Assembly (NCBI GenBank): GCA_029863705.1 | Contig: JAOTUU010000013.1 | Coordinates: forward strand, 1-34,056 | Direction of reading: 5' to 3' | Source: Gammaproteobacteria bacterium | GTDB taxonomy: Bacteria; Pseudomonadota; Gammaproteobacteria; Steroidobacterales; Woeseiaceae | DNA: 34,056 nucleotides | Shown: positions 14,669 to 24,041 of the stretch, piece by piece | Layout of the letters: each line of letters begins with the position of its first letter | How positions within the stretch are numbered: position 1 is the first letter of the stretch | The notes under the pieces: model-generated | The model's input: the letters and a program-made list of their open reading frames with translations, nothing else | Database searches by the model: none | What the model was told of the DNA's origin: nothing | Made by a program: the position numbers and the translations under genes

Positions 14669-16909
14669 TTAATCCATACCGGAAGGCAAACTCAGAGTAT
14701 ATCGAAGCCCGATCGTTCGCGGCGCTTCCAGGAACGGCGCACCGGGGCCAGGGTCTGTAAATGGATTACCCGTTGCTGCAGCAGCTTGCACATCCTGATT
14801 TTCGAGGTTTTTCGCCCACAGTCCCAGCGACCAGTTACGTCCTGGCGGGCGGTACGTTACCGTCATGTCCGTCTTCGTGTAGCTGCTCTGATAGAGACCG
14901 GAGGAATGTGAAAAGTCGCCCCAGAATCCACTCTCATATCGAGAGCTGATACTTGCCTCTATGGATGCGCCGGCGTGTAATTCCCACGCCCGAAAAACGC
15001 CAAGTGTCGCCGTCCAGTCCGGTGCGTTTTGAAGCTGACCGTCGTTGAAGACATCCAGTGAATCGACCAGGAAGTCCTCGTAGCGGGCATGCAAATATCC
15101 GAGCGACAACGTGAAACGCGTATTGTCTATGCTATCTGGCACGTACGCGAGATCGAGCTGATCTCCATAGATGATGACGTCGGCATTTGACAGACGATTC
15201 GTACCGGTCGCTGCATCAAAAGATTGTGTCAGAAGATTGTCGAAGGTGTAATAAAAAACCTCGTTGTTCAGCAATAGACGGCCATCGAGGAAGTGGTTCT
15301 TTGCGCCAACGGTGAACGCCAACAATTCGGACTCTTCCGTCGTTGTGTCGGGAAACACATCAAACGTACCAGGTTGAAAACCAGTCTGTATTGTTGCGTA
15401 CAGCATCGACTCGTCACTCGCATGAAATTCAATGCCGACCTTCCAGTCGACGTGATCCCAACTCTCGCTGTTCGACCATGTGGGCGGCGCGACGCCGGTA
15501 AACAAGGCGACAGGATCTATGCCCACAGCAGGCTCGGTGACGATGTCTGGTTGAAACCCAAAGCCGTCTCGATCATCGCTCGATAGCCGACCGCCCGCGA
15601 CAAGGCGCGTGTGTCCGTTGATCGCCCAGTTCACCTCGCCGAACAGCGCGTTACCTTTCAGTTCGTGATCGCGAACATCACTTGCGTCGAGCCAAAGTCC
15701 CGCTGGCGAACCCGGGAACAACTCATCCGGCCCGAACTGTATGAACAGCTGCCCGTTCGTTTCGATCCGGTAGTCATAGAGACCCGCAAGCCATGTGACG
15801 GCTCTGCCGTCATCGTAGGCCAGCCTCAGTTCATGGGTTTGTTGATCGATCTCTTCGTTGAAATCTCCGTCCTTGTGCGTCAGCCAGTACTCCTGGCGCC
15901 AGTCAAAATTGAGATAGGACGGCACATAGGTCAATGACAGCTTGTCACTGATTTGCCAATTCAGCTCGGCACCAACAAGAACGGTATCCCACTCTCGATA
16001 CTGCGCATCGATCGGACCCAAGGTCGCGAAAGACGCCAGGTCACCTTCGAGCCGATCATCCCAGGGGTCGCTATTGGGAAAAGCCTGGCTGCGGGGGCTG
16101 CCTACCTGTCCCTTGCTCAACAGGTTCGCTGAATAGCCTTCGCGCTTTTCCAGGTGGCTCCAAAGGTGAATATTCAGGTCATCGCGTGGCATCATTTCGA
16201 GCGCGAGGAATCCAGCAAGATCATCGGCAGAATCAGCGCCACTTTTGAGATACCCATCACGCTCGAGATAGCTTAATGAGCCTCGCAATCGAAAAGTTTC
16301 GCTGACAGGAATGTTCTGTGTAACCGTCGCTCGCAGGTGCGAATAGTTGCCCGCTTCGACCGTCGCTGTGGTCTCAAACTTGTCGATCGGACGGCGGGTG
16401 ATCGTGTTGACAACCCCCCCGATCGCGCCGCGCCCGTACAAAGTTCCTTGCGGGCCAGGCAGAACTTCGATGCGTTCGACGTCTACGAGCGATGCCGATG
16501 TAACTTCGCGAGGAACATAGACACCATTGATGTTGTACGCATTCGGCGGCTCGATCATCGGCACATCGAGCGTTGACCCCACGCCGCGAATATATATCTC
16601 GGTCGATGCCGATTCTTTTTGTAGCCGCACTGAAGGAACCAGGTTCTGCACATCTGCCAGAGTCGTTACGCCCCGAACGTCCAAGGTGCCGCTATCGATT
16701 GCCGTGATGGCTGCGGGTATATCCTGAATCACCTGACTTCGCTTTTGCGCCGTCACGACGATCTCATCAACGAAGTTGCCGGCGGCGGCTTCGGCCTCAT
16801 CTTCGGCGGCAATCGCACTAGTCGAATATTGCAAAGCTGCTGTTGCAAGCAGTGTCAGTACATGGCGCAGTGAGCCGTAAATTTTTTTGGGGAACAGTGG
16901 GAGTTTCAC
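14669..16909 (-). CDS. TonB-dependent outer-membrane receptor
   Basis: This 746-residue protein has a signal peptide (1-34, ending SAIAA-ED). A TonB-box/plug start EIVVTAQKR sits at about 49-57. The plug domain to about 165 contains IYIRGVGST and LPGPQGTLYGRGAIGGV, and a 22-stranded barrel makes up the rest. It imports a siderophore, cobalamin or an organic ligand using TonB energy. The substrate cannot be read. The plug style (GTLYGRGAIGGVVN) is that of the large family expanded in sphingomonads and marine Gammaproteobacteria, which often takes up carbohydrates or hydrophobic compounds. The C-terminus is LRYTLSLPSGMD, about seven residues past the normal terminal aromatic position, so the usual final Phe is absent. 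Confidence 0.9.
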   Translation of the reverse strand: MKLPLFPKKIYGSLRHVLTLLATAALQYSTSAIAAEDEAEAAAGNFVDEIVVTAQKRSQVIQDIPAAITAIDSGTLDVRGVTTLADVQNLVPSVRLQKESASTEIYIRGVGSTLDVPMIEPPNAYNINGVYVPREVTSASLVDVERIEVLPGPQGTLYGRGAIGGVVNTITRRPIDKFETTATVEAGNYSHLRATVTQNIPVSETFRLRGSLSYLERDGYLKSGADSADDLAGFLALEMMPRDDLNIHLWSHLEKREGYSANLLSKGQVGSPRSQAFPNSDPWDDRLEGDLASFATLGPIDAQYREWDTVLVGAELNWQISDKLSLTYVPSYLNFDWRQEYWLTHKDGDFNEEIDQQTHELRLAYDDGRAVTWLAGLYDYRIETNGQLFIQFGPDELFPGSPAGLWLDASDVRDHELKGNALFGEVNWAINGHTRLVAGGRLSSDDRDGFGFQPDIVTEPAVGIDPVALFTGVAPPTWSNSESWDHVDWKVGIEFHASDESMLYATIQTGFQPGTFDVFPDTTTEESELLAFTVGAKNHFLDGRLLLNNEVFYYTFDNLLTQSFDAATGTNRLSNADVIIYGDQLDLAYVPDSIDNTRFTLSLGYLHARYEDFLVDSLDVFNDGQLQNAPDWTATLGVFRAWELHAGASIEASISSRYESGFWGDFSHSSGLYQSSYTKTDMTVTYRPPGRNWSLGLWAKNLENQDVQAAAATGNPFTDPGPGAPFLEAPRTIGLRYTLSLPSGMD

Positions 16910-17018
16910 TTTCAGTATTTCCGTAGTTTATTGTTTAAGGGACGTATTGGGGCGGCATCCTACAGGTCTTTACAGATCAATTCCGCCTAAACAGACCTTC
17001 TCGTGCGATCATGCGCGA

Positions 17019-18041
17019 ATGACGGTCCGCTATGAGTTCGATTCAACGCCGGAATTGGGAAAATCCGTACCCATTGCCGATGGAGTCCATTGGCTGCGCA
17101 TGCCCCTGCCGTTTGAGCTGGCACACATCAATCTTTGGCTTCTGGAAGACAGTGATGGCTGGGTAATTGTTGACTCGGGCATGCGCACCGACGACAGCCA
17201 GACCGTCTGGAGGAAGATGATTGCTGGTCTGATGGCCGACAAACCACTCAGACATGTCGTAGTCACTCACCTGCACCCCGACCACGTTGGATGCGCCGGA
17301 TGGCTGGCTGACGAATACGACGTAGACCTCTGGATGACCCGCGACGAATATCTGCTGTGTCGCCTACTTGTCGCTGATCACGGCCGTAGCGCACCTGAAG
17401 AAGGTATTCGTTTTTACAGGGAGGCCGGGTTTCCAGATGATGCGCTCGGCAATTACAAGAAGATGTTCGGCATGTTCGGTAAGTACGTTGCACCGCTTCC
17501 TGAAGCCTACAAACGAATCAAGGATGGCGACCGGCTCACGTTTGCGGGCCATTGCTGGGAGGTAGTCGTCGGTCGCGGCCATTCGCTCGAGCATGCGTGC
17601 CTGTTTGACGCCGAGCGAAACCTGTTCATTTCGGGCGACCAGATATTGCCGACGATTTCGTCGAACGTCAGCGTGTATCCGACTGAGCCGGAAGCAAACC
17701 CTCTGCACAACTGGATACAGTCCCTGCAAATGCTCAAGACGCGCCTGCCCGAAGATGTCCTCGTCCTGCCGTCACATGGCAAACCGTTTCGCGGCGCGCA
17801 CGAAAGGCTGGATGCGTTGATTAAGGAGCATCTGGACGGGCTCGACGCCTTGCTCGCTTATTGCGATCAACCGCGCCGCGCTGTCGATGTGTTCCCTACC
17901 CTGTTCAAAGGCCGAATTACCAGCCGAAATATCATCATGGCGACCGGCGAATCCATTTCTCATCTCAACTACCTTGTTGAGGAAAACAAGATACGCAAAG
18001 AGCACGACGCCGATGGCGTCATCTGGTACCAGCAAGCGTAG
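17019..18041 (+). CDS. Metallo-beta-lactamase-fold hydrolase
   Basis: This 340-residue protein carries the metal-binding signature H84-L-H86-P-D88-H89 (THLHPDHVG), a further His in RGHSLEHA and an Asp in FISGDQILP, the set needed for a dinuclear zinc site. The C-terminal third (about 250-340) is a helical extension. Members hydrolyse thioesters, lactones, esters or sulfates. The substrate is unknown. ATG 17019 is chosen because it begins the folded domain. An in-frame ATG at 16887 would add 44 residues running back over the divergent receptor start. Its last 23 bases overlap the end of the convergent carrier gene. Confidence 0.85.
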   Translation: MTVRYEFDSTPELGKSVPIADGVHWLRMPLPFELAHINLWLLEDSDGWVIVDSGMRTDDSQTVWRKMIAGLMADKPLRHVVVTHLHPDHVGCAGWLADEYDVDLWMTRDEYLLCRLLVADHGRSAPEEGIRFYREAGFPDDALGNYKKMFGMFGKYVAPLPEAYKRIKDGDRLTFAGHCWEVVVGRGHSLEHACLFDAERNLFISGDQILPTISSNVSVYPTEPEANPLHNWIQSLQMLKTRLPEDVLVLPSHGKPFRGAHERLDALIKEHLDGLDALLAYCDQPRRAVDVFPTLFKGRITSRNIIMATGESISHLNYLVEENKIRKEHDADGVIWYQQA

Positions 18042-19443
18042 ACGTAAAGCCCACCGCGTCACCGATGTGGATGGACAAGACCAGGAATACGACAGCCAAC
18101 GCGAATATCTTGATGAGCAACGGCCCGACAAATCGCACCCAGGCCGTATACGGAACCCTGCCCAGCGCCAGTGCACCCATGACCAGCGCGCTGGTAGGAA
18201 CAATCATATTCGTGAATCCATCGCCAAATTGATAAGCGAGCACCGCAGTTTGCTGTGGCACGTCAGTCAATGTAGCGAGCGGCGACATGATGGGCATTGT
18301 TACGAACGCCTGACCGCTGCCCGACGGAATAAAGAAGTTCGTGACCGTCTGAACAACAAGCATGCCGACTGCCGAGACCTCCGGAGGCATACCCTCGAGA
18401 AGCCCGGCGATCGAAAATACGATTGTGTCGATGATCTGACCGTCTTCGAGTACAACTGCGATAGTTCGAGCAAAGCCCACGATCAGCGCAGGTGCGGTCA
18501 TCTTCGCACATCCTTCGAGAAACACGCGGCTGGTCTCGCCAGCCGGAATGCGTGAAATCAGGGCCGCCAGAATACCAATAGCAAGAAAAATCGCGTTCAG
18601 TTCAGCGATGAACCAATGGTGGTTCGATGCGCCGTAAACGAAGGCAAAAAGGCCCAAAATAAACACCACTAATATTGCGATTCGCGAACCCGTGAGATCG
18701 ATATCGCCTGGCGTTTCGAAGCCCTCGCTGTAGTCAACATGTGCGACGAAGCTCTTCGATGGGTCTTTTTGAACCATGTGCGCATAGCGAATGAGATGAT
18801 GAAAACCAATGGCCAGGAACGCCACCATCATTACAATTCGCGCTTCCCAACCCGATGTGAGTGGCACACCCGCAATGGTTTGAGCGATCATCACACCGAA
18901 CGGGTTGATGCCCGCACATCCCCAACCGATGCCGTAGGGAACCCAGACCATGCCCATCGCAACGACGGCATCCATGCGCATCGCGAGGCTCATTGTCACA
19001 ATGATGGGTATCAACGGCACGTATTCCTCGCCCATACCGATGGTGTAAGAACCCGCAGCAAACATGGCGAAGCAGCCGAGAATCAATATCCAGGGACTGT
19101 GCCCGAGATGCGCGACAGCGCGATGTAGCGCAGCGTCGATTGCCCCGCTGCGCCGCAGCACTTCTATCACGCCGCCGACGAGAAAAATCAGGAAAATAAT
19201 GTCCTGCGCGTCAGCGAGGCCCTTCGTAAGGGCCATCAGGAAATGCCACGGAGGCAAAGTGACAGCATCGACGTCGGAGACCGGCGCAAATGTACCCGCA
19301 ACAACCATCATACGATCTGGCTGATTCGGGGACGGTTCGCGATCAAACTCGCCATGCGAAATCACGTATGACAGCAGCTGTGCGACGATAATGAACGAGG
19401 AGATCAGGACCAGCGAATCGATCGTAAAGCTGCGCTTCTTCAT
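18019..19443 (-). CDS. YfcC/DcuC-family membrane carrier
   Basis: This 474-residue protein has about 12 hydrophobic helices and resembles the YfcC branch of the C4-dicarboxylate anaerobic carrier superfamily. Typical segments are GSYTIGMGEEYVPLIPII near the first half-repeat and FFIPSGSGQAFVTMPIM near the second, two inverted-topology re-entrant motifs expected to bind substrate. Members carry dicarboxylates or basic amino acids. The substrate is not predictable here. The start ATG at 19443 is preceded by an A-rich stretch. It lies 29 bases downstream of the large PQQ-type fusion gene on the same strand and may be cotranscribed with it, perhaps importing a product. It overlaps the hydrolase gene tail to tail by 23 bases. 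Confidence 0.8.
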   Translation of the reverse strand: MKKRSFTIDSLVLISSFIIVAQLLSYVISHGEFDREPSPNQPDRMMVVAGTFAPVSDVDAVTLPPWHFLMALTKGLADAQDIIFLIFLVGGVIEVLRRSGAIDAALHRAVAHLGHSPWILILGCFAMFAAGSYTIGMGEEYVPLIPIIVTMSLAMRMDAVVAMGMVWVPYGIGWGCAGINPFGVMIAQTIAGVPLTSGWEARIVMMVAFLAIGFHHLIRYAHMVQKDPSKSFVAHVDYSEGFETPGDIDLTGSRIAILVVFILGLFAFVYGASNHHWFIAELNAIFLAIGILAALISRIPAGETSRVFLEGCAKMTAPALIVGFARTIAVVLEDGQIIDTIVFSIAGLLEGMPPEVSAVGMLVVQTVTNFFIPSGSGQAFVTMPIMSPLATLTDVPQQTAVLAYQFGDGFTNMIVPTSALVMGALALGRVPYTAWVRFVGPLLIKIFALAVVFLVLSIHIGDAVGFTSTLAGTR

Positions 19444-19472
19444 GGTTTTCCCACTTTTTTTGTTGCGACGGT

Positions 19473-22400
19473 TTAGTCGTCTAGCTCATAAGCGAGCAAC
19501 ACGTTGCCCGGCATCTGGCCGAACATGCCGTAACCGGAGTACACAAACAAGCGCTTTCCATCGACAACAATACCCGACAGATCGATTGCGCCACCGTGGC
19601 CCACAAGGCCATTGTCGGCGTCGTAACGACGTTTCGTATCTATAACTTTCAGCTGCTTGCCGCTCTGCGCGTCAATAATTCGCAGTTTTCCGTCCAGAGC
19701 GCCTGCGTAGAGAACACCGTTTGCGTACAGCGGCGCAGCTGAATGTCCGTAATAAAACGAGCACTCCGGCCAGGGATTGCGCGACGCGGCATCGCGCATT
19801 GCAACAAGCCCGACGCGCGGCGCATCGGCCGGATCGAATTCGCAACCGCGTTCAATGGGCATCGACCAAACAGGCTCGCCGTCGGCAAGCTGCACAGCGT
19901 AGACCCCGGGTTTTGGAACGTATCCTTCTCGTCGACGTGGCGGGTCGGCGACTGCCGCCCATACCGAGTCTCCGTCAGTCGCGACACCCCAGTGAATTCC
20001 GCCGTTGGACGTTCCCATGCTTAATCGCTGCTGCCAGATAAGCGCGCCCTCGTTATCCGGATCGAGTGCATAGAGATGCCCGGATTTCTGCCCGGCGATA
20101 ATGATGTCCTTGCCATTCTTGTTCTGGGTCAAAGTAATCGCGCCGCCGAAATCGAAATCTGGCCCGGCATTATCCGGACAGTTCGCACCGCCAAGGTGGC
20201 ATGCCACGTTCCAGATATCACCTTGCAGCGCCTGGAACACCCACGCCTCTTCGCCGGTTTCGATATCGAGGGCGACAACAGAATCGCTGTTATGCGTCGC
20301 CGGTGCAGACATGTTTTGGGCGGTGCCGATAATTATCCGGCCGCGCTCAACATCGACCGCCGGCGTCGTCCAAACGGCCGCACCGGATGGTCCCCATATA
20401 TCGGTACCTGCGCTGGTCACGCCAATTTTCCTGGCCTGTTCTGTTGTGTGATATGTCCACTGCACCGATCCATCCGTGGCATCAATGGCCGCAACACCGC
20501 CGTGGGAACGACAGCAAGGATAGGTATCGAGCCCGGCAAGTGCCGTCTCGAATGTAGACACCGGCACGAACAGGCGATCCTCGTGAAACGCGAAAGAACC
20601 GCTGATAACCGAAACTGGAAACCAGCGCAGCGATGTCTTCCACAAAAGCTCGCCGTCGTTGGCTGACACCGCGTAGACCGTGCCGAGGTCATCGGCAAAG
20701 AACAGCGTCGCAACGTCGTCCGAAGTCGTGTCGAGGTTTAGCGACGAGCGCACGGAGCTGTCCGCCGCAAAACGCCAGTGGATACAGCTGCTTTCCTGGT
20801 CGATCGCAAAGACATTGCCGTTGGAAGTAGCTGCGAATAAAACTCCATCCGCAGCAACAGGTTGCGAGCGCATCTCCGTTACGCCCGGAAACGCCATTGA
20901 CCACTTGAGGCGCAAGTTCTCCGCGTTGCCAGGTGAGATCTTGCTGCCATTGGAAGCACGCGTATTGCCTGAGCCAAAGCCCCAGTTGTCTTCAGGCCCC
21001 GATTGAACTGACACGGCTCTGCGTGGTGAACACATCTGCGAGGCGATCCACTCATCCCTGTTCTCAGAGCTGCCCGCGCTTAGGAACTTCGCAATCATCA
21101 GCCGCTCATCGGCCTTCAGGTGCGCCGCCTGCTGCATCATCATGCCGAACTCGAGCGCGCGGGCAATGCGAGCGAATGGCATCCGCTTTAGTGTGCTTAA
21201 GTCGGGCGCCTTAAGCTCGGCGAGAGAATGGCAGCTGTCGCAGTGCTGCCCATACAGCGCGCTACCCTGCTCCATGATCGGATCTACGGGCTCAACAGGG
21301 ATGCCGGCGTCGATGCGTATCAGCGTCGGTTGTCCACCCTCGATCATCCAGCTCGGAAAATGCGAATTGCTTGTGTACACGCCGCCGTCTTCGCCAAACT
21401 CGATATCCCGAGTGAACGTGTGCTTCCGGGGCATGGGATACACACGCCAGGACTCGGTTGCGATATCGAACGAGATAATCGTGTCGGATTGATTACCGTT
21501 AATCCAGACAACGCCATTCTCCCTGTCGACATTGAGCGCATACGGCGTTTCACTGACAACCGGCAGCTCGTAGAGCGAAAACACTTCGGCAACAGGGTCG
21601 TACTTCGCCAGCTTACCGTCCGAAAAAGAAACGATCCAGACATTGCCTTTAGCATCAACGCGCAATCGACGTGGTGCGTTGAACGGCGTTTCGATCATCG
21701 TTACTTCGTCGGTCTCCGGGTCGATTTTCGCGATGTCCTTAGCATGCAGGCGTGTCGCCCAGACCGACCCATCAACCGGCGACACGTCTATGCCGTAGGG
21801 CAAAGGAAACCCTGTTGTCTCCCAGTCGAGATCTGGCCGGCCGCCAACGTAGCCATGGCCCAGGCGGAAATCGATGACCTTTAGTGCCGCCCATTCCAGG
21901 ATGCCACGGGCCGGAAGGTCGTAGTACTTGAACTCCCCGGTATTGCGATCGAACATCGCGACCTGCGATGACAGCGCGAGCGTAAACCAGACGCGATTGT
22001 TTCTGTCGGCTCGTATCGTATGCGGGTAGAAGCCCTCGTCCATTTTGTGGCGGAAAAATTCTCCGCTTTCAGGGTCAAATTCGATCAACTCCTGCTGCAT
22101 CGACGGCGTCAGGAATATGTGCCCATCCCGCGGAGCTATCGCAAACGAATGCACGCCCATGTAGTTATCCGTCTTGGGGTAGGATCCCATGCGCTTGCCG
22201 AGGATACCGCCGTGCTGCGCACCTTCATCGTGTGGCACTTTGAATACTTCGTACTCGTTCGTTTCCGGATCGAGGGCGTAAATGCGATCCATCAGGTTGT
22301 CGCCGATGTAGACCTTGCCGTTTGGATGCGCAATGAAATCGTGCATTTGCGAAAAACCATCGCCTATCGGCCATTCGGTGATCGTCACCGAGGACAGGCT

Positions 22401-23120
22401 GGCATCCCACTGCTCGTAGTCAGGCAATTGCGCGTGGTCACGGTTTAGCTTTGCATAGGCATCGACAAGCCCGGCGGCGGCGCTATCAACGAAGTCCTTA
22501 CTCGCCATCGCACCGTACATTTGCATGCGGTCGATGATGTCGACCCATTGTTGTTCTGTTCGCGACAAGCGCATGAATACCGAAGCCTGCTGGTGGCAAA
22601 AACCACAATGCAAAAGGAAGTGCTCTCTCGCCTGCGCTGGATTATCCGCCCAACTAAAATCCAGCGCTGACAGCCACAGGTTGGCCGGTTTACTTTCGGC
22701 AATGTCTTTCGCATCGGAAAGGTCTTCGAGAACAACACTAACGTCCGCGTTGTCGTCTTCCGCGGTAACTATAACGTCCGCATATCCCTGCTTGCGAATG
22801 CGATAGCTGCGTTCGCCCGCAATTGCGAGCGTATCGAAACTGACTGCCCCATCAACATCGGTGAAACGTGTGTGTTGCGGAGCCACGGTGTTGAAAAGTC
22901 CCGGTTTCGGGTAGCCGTTATCTGACGTGTCAACGCTATCGGCGCCAGCAATCGTGCGCGTCACCATGGCTGTGGCCAGCACCGCGCCCGTGGAGTCCCT
23001 GACTTCAACCGTAGCAGCGTGCGAGGCCGTGGAAATAAGGAAAACAAGTCCTGCTATGTACGGGATGCGTGATATCAGTCGACAGGGCCTATAAATCATG
23101 TTTTGGCTACTACTCATCAT
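19473..23120 (-). CDS. Secreted fusion: regulatory-like domain, cytochrome c, Vgb-like propeller, cytochrome c, PQQ-type propeller
   Basis: This 1215-residue exported protein (signal peptide ends near SHA-AT) has, in order: a carboxypeptidase-regulatory-like beta domain (about 38-135), a first haem site CGFCH (about 172-176), a propeller of the virginiamycin-B-lyase/SMP-30 type (about 245-605) with repeated DPETxE and NVWIVSFSDGKLAKYD elements, a second haem site CDSCH (about 627-631) in a class-I-like cytochrome c domain, and a C-terminal propeller (about 710-1213) like polyvinyl-alcohol and other PQQ-dependent dehydrogenases. The last starts at WGFGSGNTRASNG, carries repeated W-motifs, and contains a vicinal Cys-Cys (YPCCRSHGG), a hallmark of quinoprotein alcohol dehydrogenases. 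The probable role is periplasmic oxidation of an alcohol or polymer with internal haem electron transfer. ATG 23120 is preferred to a GTG six bases upstream; AAGAAGG precedes it. Confidence 0.8.
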   Translation of the reverse strand: MMSSSQNMIYRPCRLISRIPYIAGLVFLISTASHAATVEVRDSTGAVLATAMVTRTIAGADSVDTSDNGYPKPGLFNTVAPQHTRFTDVDGAVSFDTLAIAGERSYRIRKQGYADVIVTAEDDNADVSVVLEDLSDAKDIAESKPANLWLSALDFSWADNPAQAREHFLLHCGFCHQQASVFMRLSRTEQQWVDIIDRMQMYGAMASKDFVDSAAAGLVDAYAKLNRDHAQLPDYEQWDASLSSVTITEWPIGDGFSQMHDFIAHPNGKVYIGDNLMDRIYALDPETNEYEVFKVPHDEGAQHGGILGKRMGSYPKTDNYMGVHSFAIAPRDGHIFLTPSMQQELIEFDPESGEFFRHKMDEGFYPHTIRADRNNRVWFTLALSSQVAMFDRNTGEFKYYDLPARGILEWAALKVIDFRLGHGYVGGRPDLDWETTGFPLPYGIDVSPVDGSVWATRLHAKDIAKIDPETDEVTMIETPFNAPRRLRVDAKGNVWIVSFSDGKLAKYDPVAEVFSLYELPVVSETPYALNVDRENGVVWINGNQSDTIISFDIATESWRVYPMPRKHTFTRDIEFGEDGGVYTSNSHFPSWMIEGGQPTLIRIDAGIPVEPVDPIMEQGSALYGQHCDSCHSLAELKAPDLSTLKRMPFARIARALEFGMMMQQAAHLKADERLMIAKFLSAGSSENRDEWIASQMCSPRRAVSVQSGPEDNWGFGSGNTRASNGSKISPGNAENLRLKWSMAFPGVTEMRSQPVAADGVLFAATSNGNVFAIDQESSCIHWRFAADSSVRSSLNLDTTSDDVATLFFADDLGTVYAVSANDGELLWKTSLRWFPVSVISGSFAFHEDRLFVPVSTFETALAGLDTYPCCRSHGGVAAIDATDGSVQWTYHTTEQARKIGVTSAGTDIWGPSGAAVWTTPAVDVERGRIIIGTAQNMSAPATHNSDSVVALDIETGEEAWVFQALQGDIWNVACHLGGANCPDNAGPDFDFGGAITLTQNKNGKDIIIAGQKSGHLYALDPDNEGALIWQQRLSMGTSNGGIHWGVATDGDSVWAAVADPPRRREGYVPKPGVYAVQLADGEPVWSMPIERGCEFDPADAPRVGLVAMRDAASRNPWPECSFYYGHSAAPLYANGVLYAGALDGKLRIIDAQSGKQLKVIDTKRRYDADNGLVGHGGAIDLSGIVVDGKRLFVYSGYGMFGQMPGNVLLAYELDD

Positions 23121-23147
23121 TGGCACTGAGCCTTCTTATTTGGGGTC

Positions 23148-23178
23148 TGCACCCATTGCCTGCACATAAAAGATGCAC
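23148..23178. repeat. Three TGCAC direct repeats at exact 13-base spacing
   Basis: TGCAC occurs at 23148-23152, 23161-23165 and 23174-23178 in the 85-base divergent region between the PQQ-type fusion gene and the DUF2189 gene. The phasing is exact, but the unit is only five bases, so chance cannot be ruled out. Confidence 0.4.
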
Positions 23179-23184
23179 CATTAT
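23156..23184 (+). promoter_or_regulatory. Candidate sigma-70 promoter for the DUF2189 gene
   Basis: TTGCCT (-35) at 23156-23161 and CATTAT (-10) at 23179-23184 are separated by 17 bases and each has two mismatches to consensus. A start point near 23191 would give a very short leader before the GGGAG at 23196-23200 and ATG 23206. Confidence 0.3.
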
Positions 23185-23205
23185 CGTACACAAAAGGGAG
23201 TCGTC

Positions 23206-24033
23206 ATGAACAACGAAAATAATCCCGAAATAAAACGCGATGAAATGCCGTTCGTCGCCCCATGTCGCAAGCTGTCACCGTTGGCGCCGTTTCGCTGGAT
23301 TAGATTGGGCGTTAGCGACTTACTCCAAGCCCCTCAACAGAGTTTGTTTTATGGCCTGGCCGTAGCAGTGATGATCGCTATCGTCAGCCTGCTCGCGTGG
23401 TTCCGGGGCAGCCAGTGGATCATGTTCGCCATGTTGGGCGGCTTCGTATTTATCGCACCCCTTACGTGCATCGGCCTGTACGCAATCAGTGCGCAGCTGG
23501 AGCGTGGTCAACCACCATTACTAATGCGTAGTCTCAGGGCTGCGTTCCGGCGTCACCTCGGCAACGAGATGATATTCACTATCGTTTTACTCATCATTTT
23601 TCTCCTCTGGGCCCGGGCGGCCATCATGATAACGGTATTCATACCGACCGATGGTGATCTGACATTCCGGGAGTTGTGGCCATACCTGTCATTCGGCAGC
23701 GCTGTTGGCGCGGTGTTCGCAGGCGTGACATTTTCTGCGAGCGCGTTTTCCTTACCAATGATTATGCATCGTGATGTCGACAGCATTACCGCAATTGTCA
23801 CGTCGATAAATGCCGTGCTACGCAACAAGAGAGCGATGGTCTTGTGGCTTGTCCTGGTAATCACCAGTTTGTTGATCGGCCTATTGACTGCATTCGTCGG
23901 GCTTGTCGTGATTATCCCCGTCATCGGCTACGCCGCCTGGCACGGCTATCTCGAGACGATAGATGCGGATGAGTTTCCGCGACACGATGTCGGCATAACG
24001 TCAGTGCCACGTTCTTCGGAAGGCGAAAACTGA
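23206..24033 (+). CDS. DUF2189 integral membrane protein
   Basis: This 275-residue protein has six hydrophobic helices, at about 45-65, 68-90, 120-140, 155-180, 210-235 and 232-250, the last two close together. It matches the DUF2189 pattern: an N-terminal polar segment with a conserved region around RWIRLGVSDLLQAP, then paired helices, and ending in IPVIGYAAWHGYLE. Function is unknown. Proteins of this family are often found near cytochrome c or respiratory genes in Proteobacteria, but no such gene adjoins this one except the divergent haem-PQQ fusion. ATG 23206 is chosen over one 33 bases upstream because GGGAG lies five bases before it. Convergent with glk, 8 bases apart. Confidence 0.8.
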   Translation: MNNENNPEIKRDEMPFVAPCRKLSPLAPFRWIRLGVSDLLQAPQQSLFYGLAVAVMIAIVSLLAWFRGSQWIMFAMLGGFVFIAPLTCIGLYAISAQLERGQPPLLMRSLRAAFRRHLGNEMIFTIVLLIIFLLWARAAIMITVFIPTDGDLTFRELWPYLSFGSAVGAVFAGVTFSASAFSLPMIMHRDVDSITAIVTSINAVLRNKRAMVLWLVLVITSLLIGLLTAFVGLVVIIPVIGYAAWHGYLETIDADEFPRHDVGITSVPRSSEGEN

Positions 24034-24041
24034 GTTAGTAA

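Noticed and set aside
16950-16998. Spaced inverted repeats (GGCGG/CCGCC and AGGTCT/AGACCT) between the TonB receptor and the hydrolase
   Set aside because: Short arms with long spacers in a promoter region; no match to a known operator and likely by chance.
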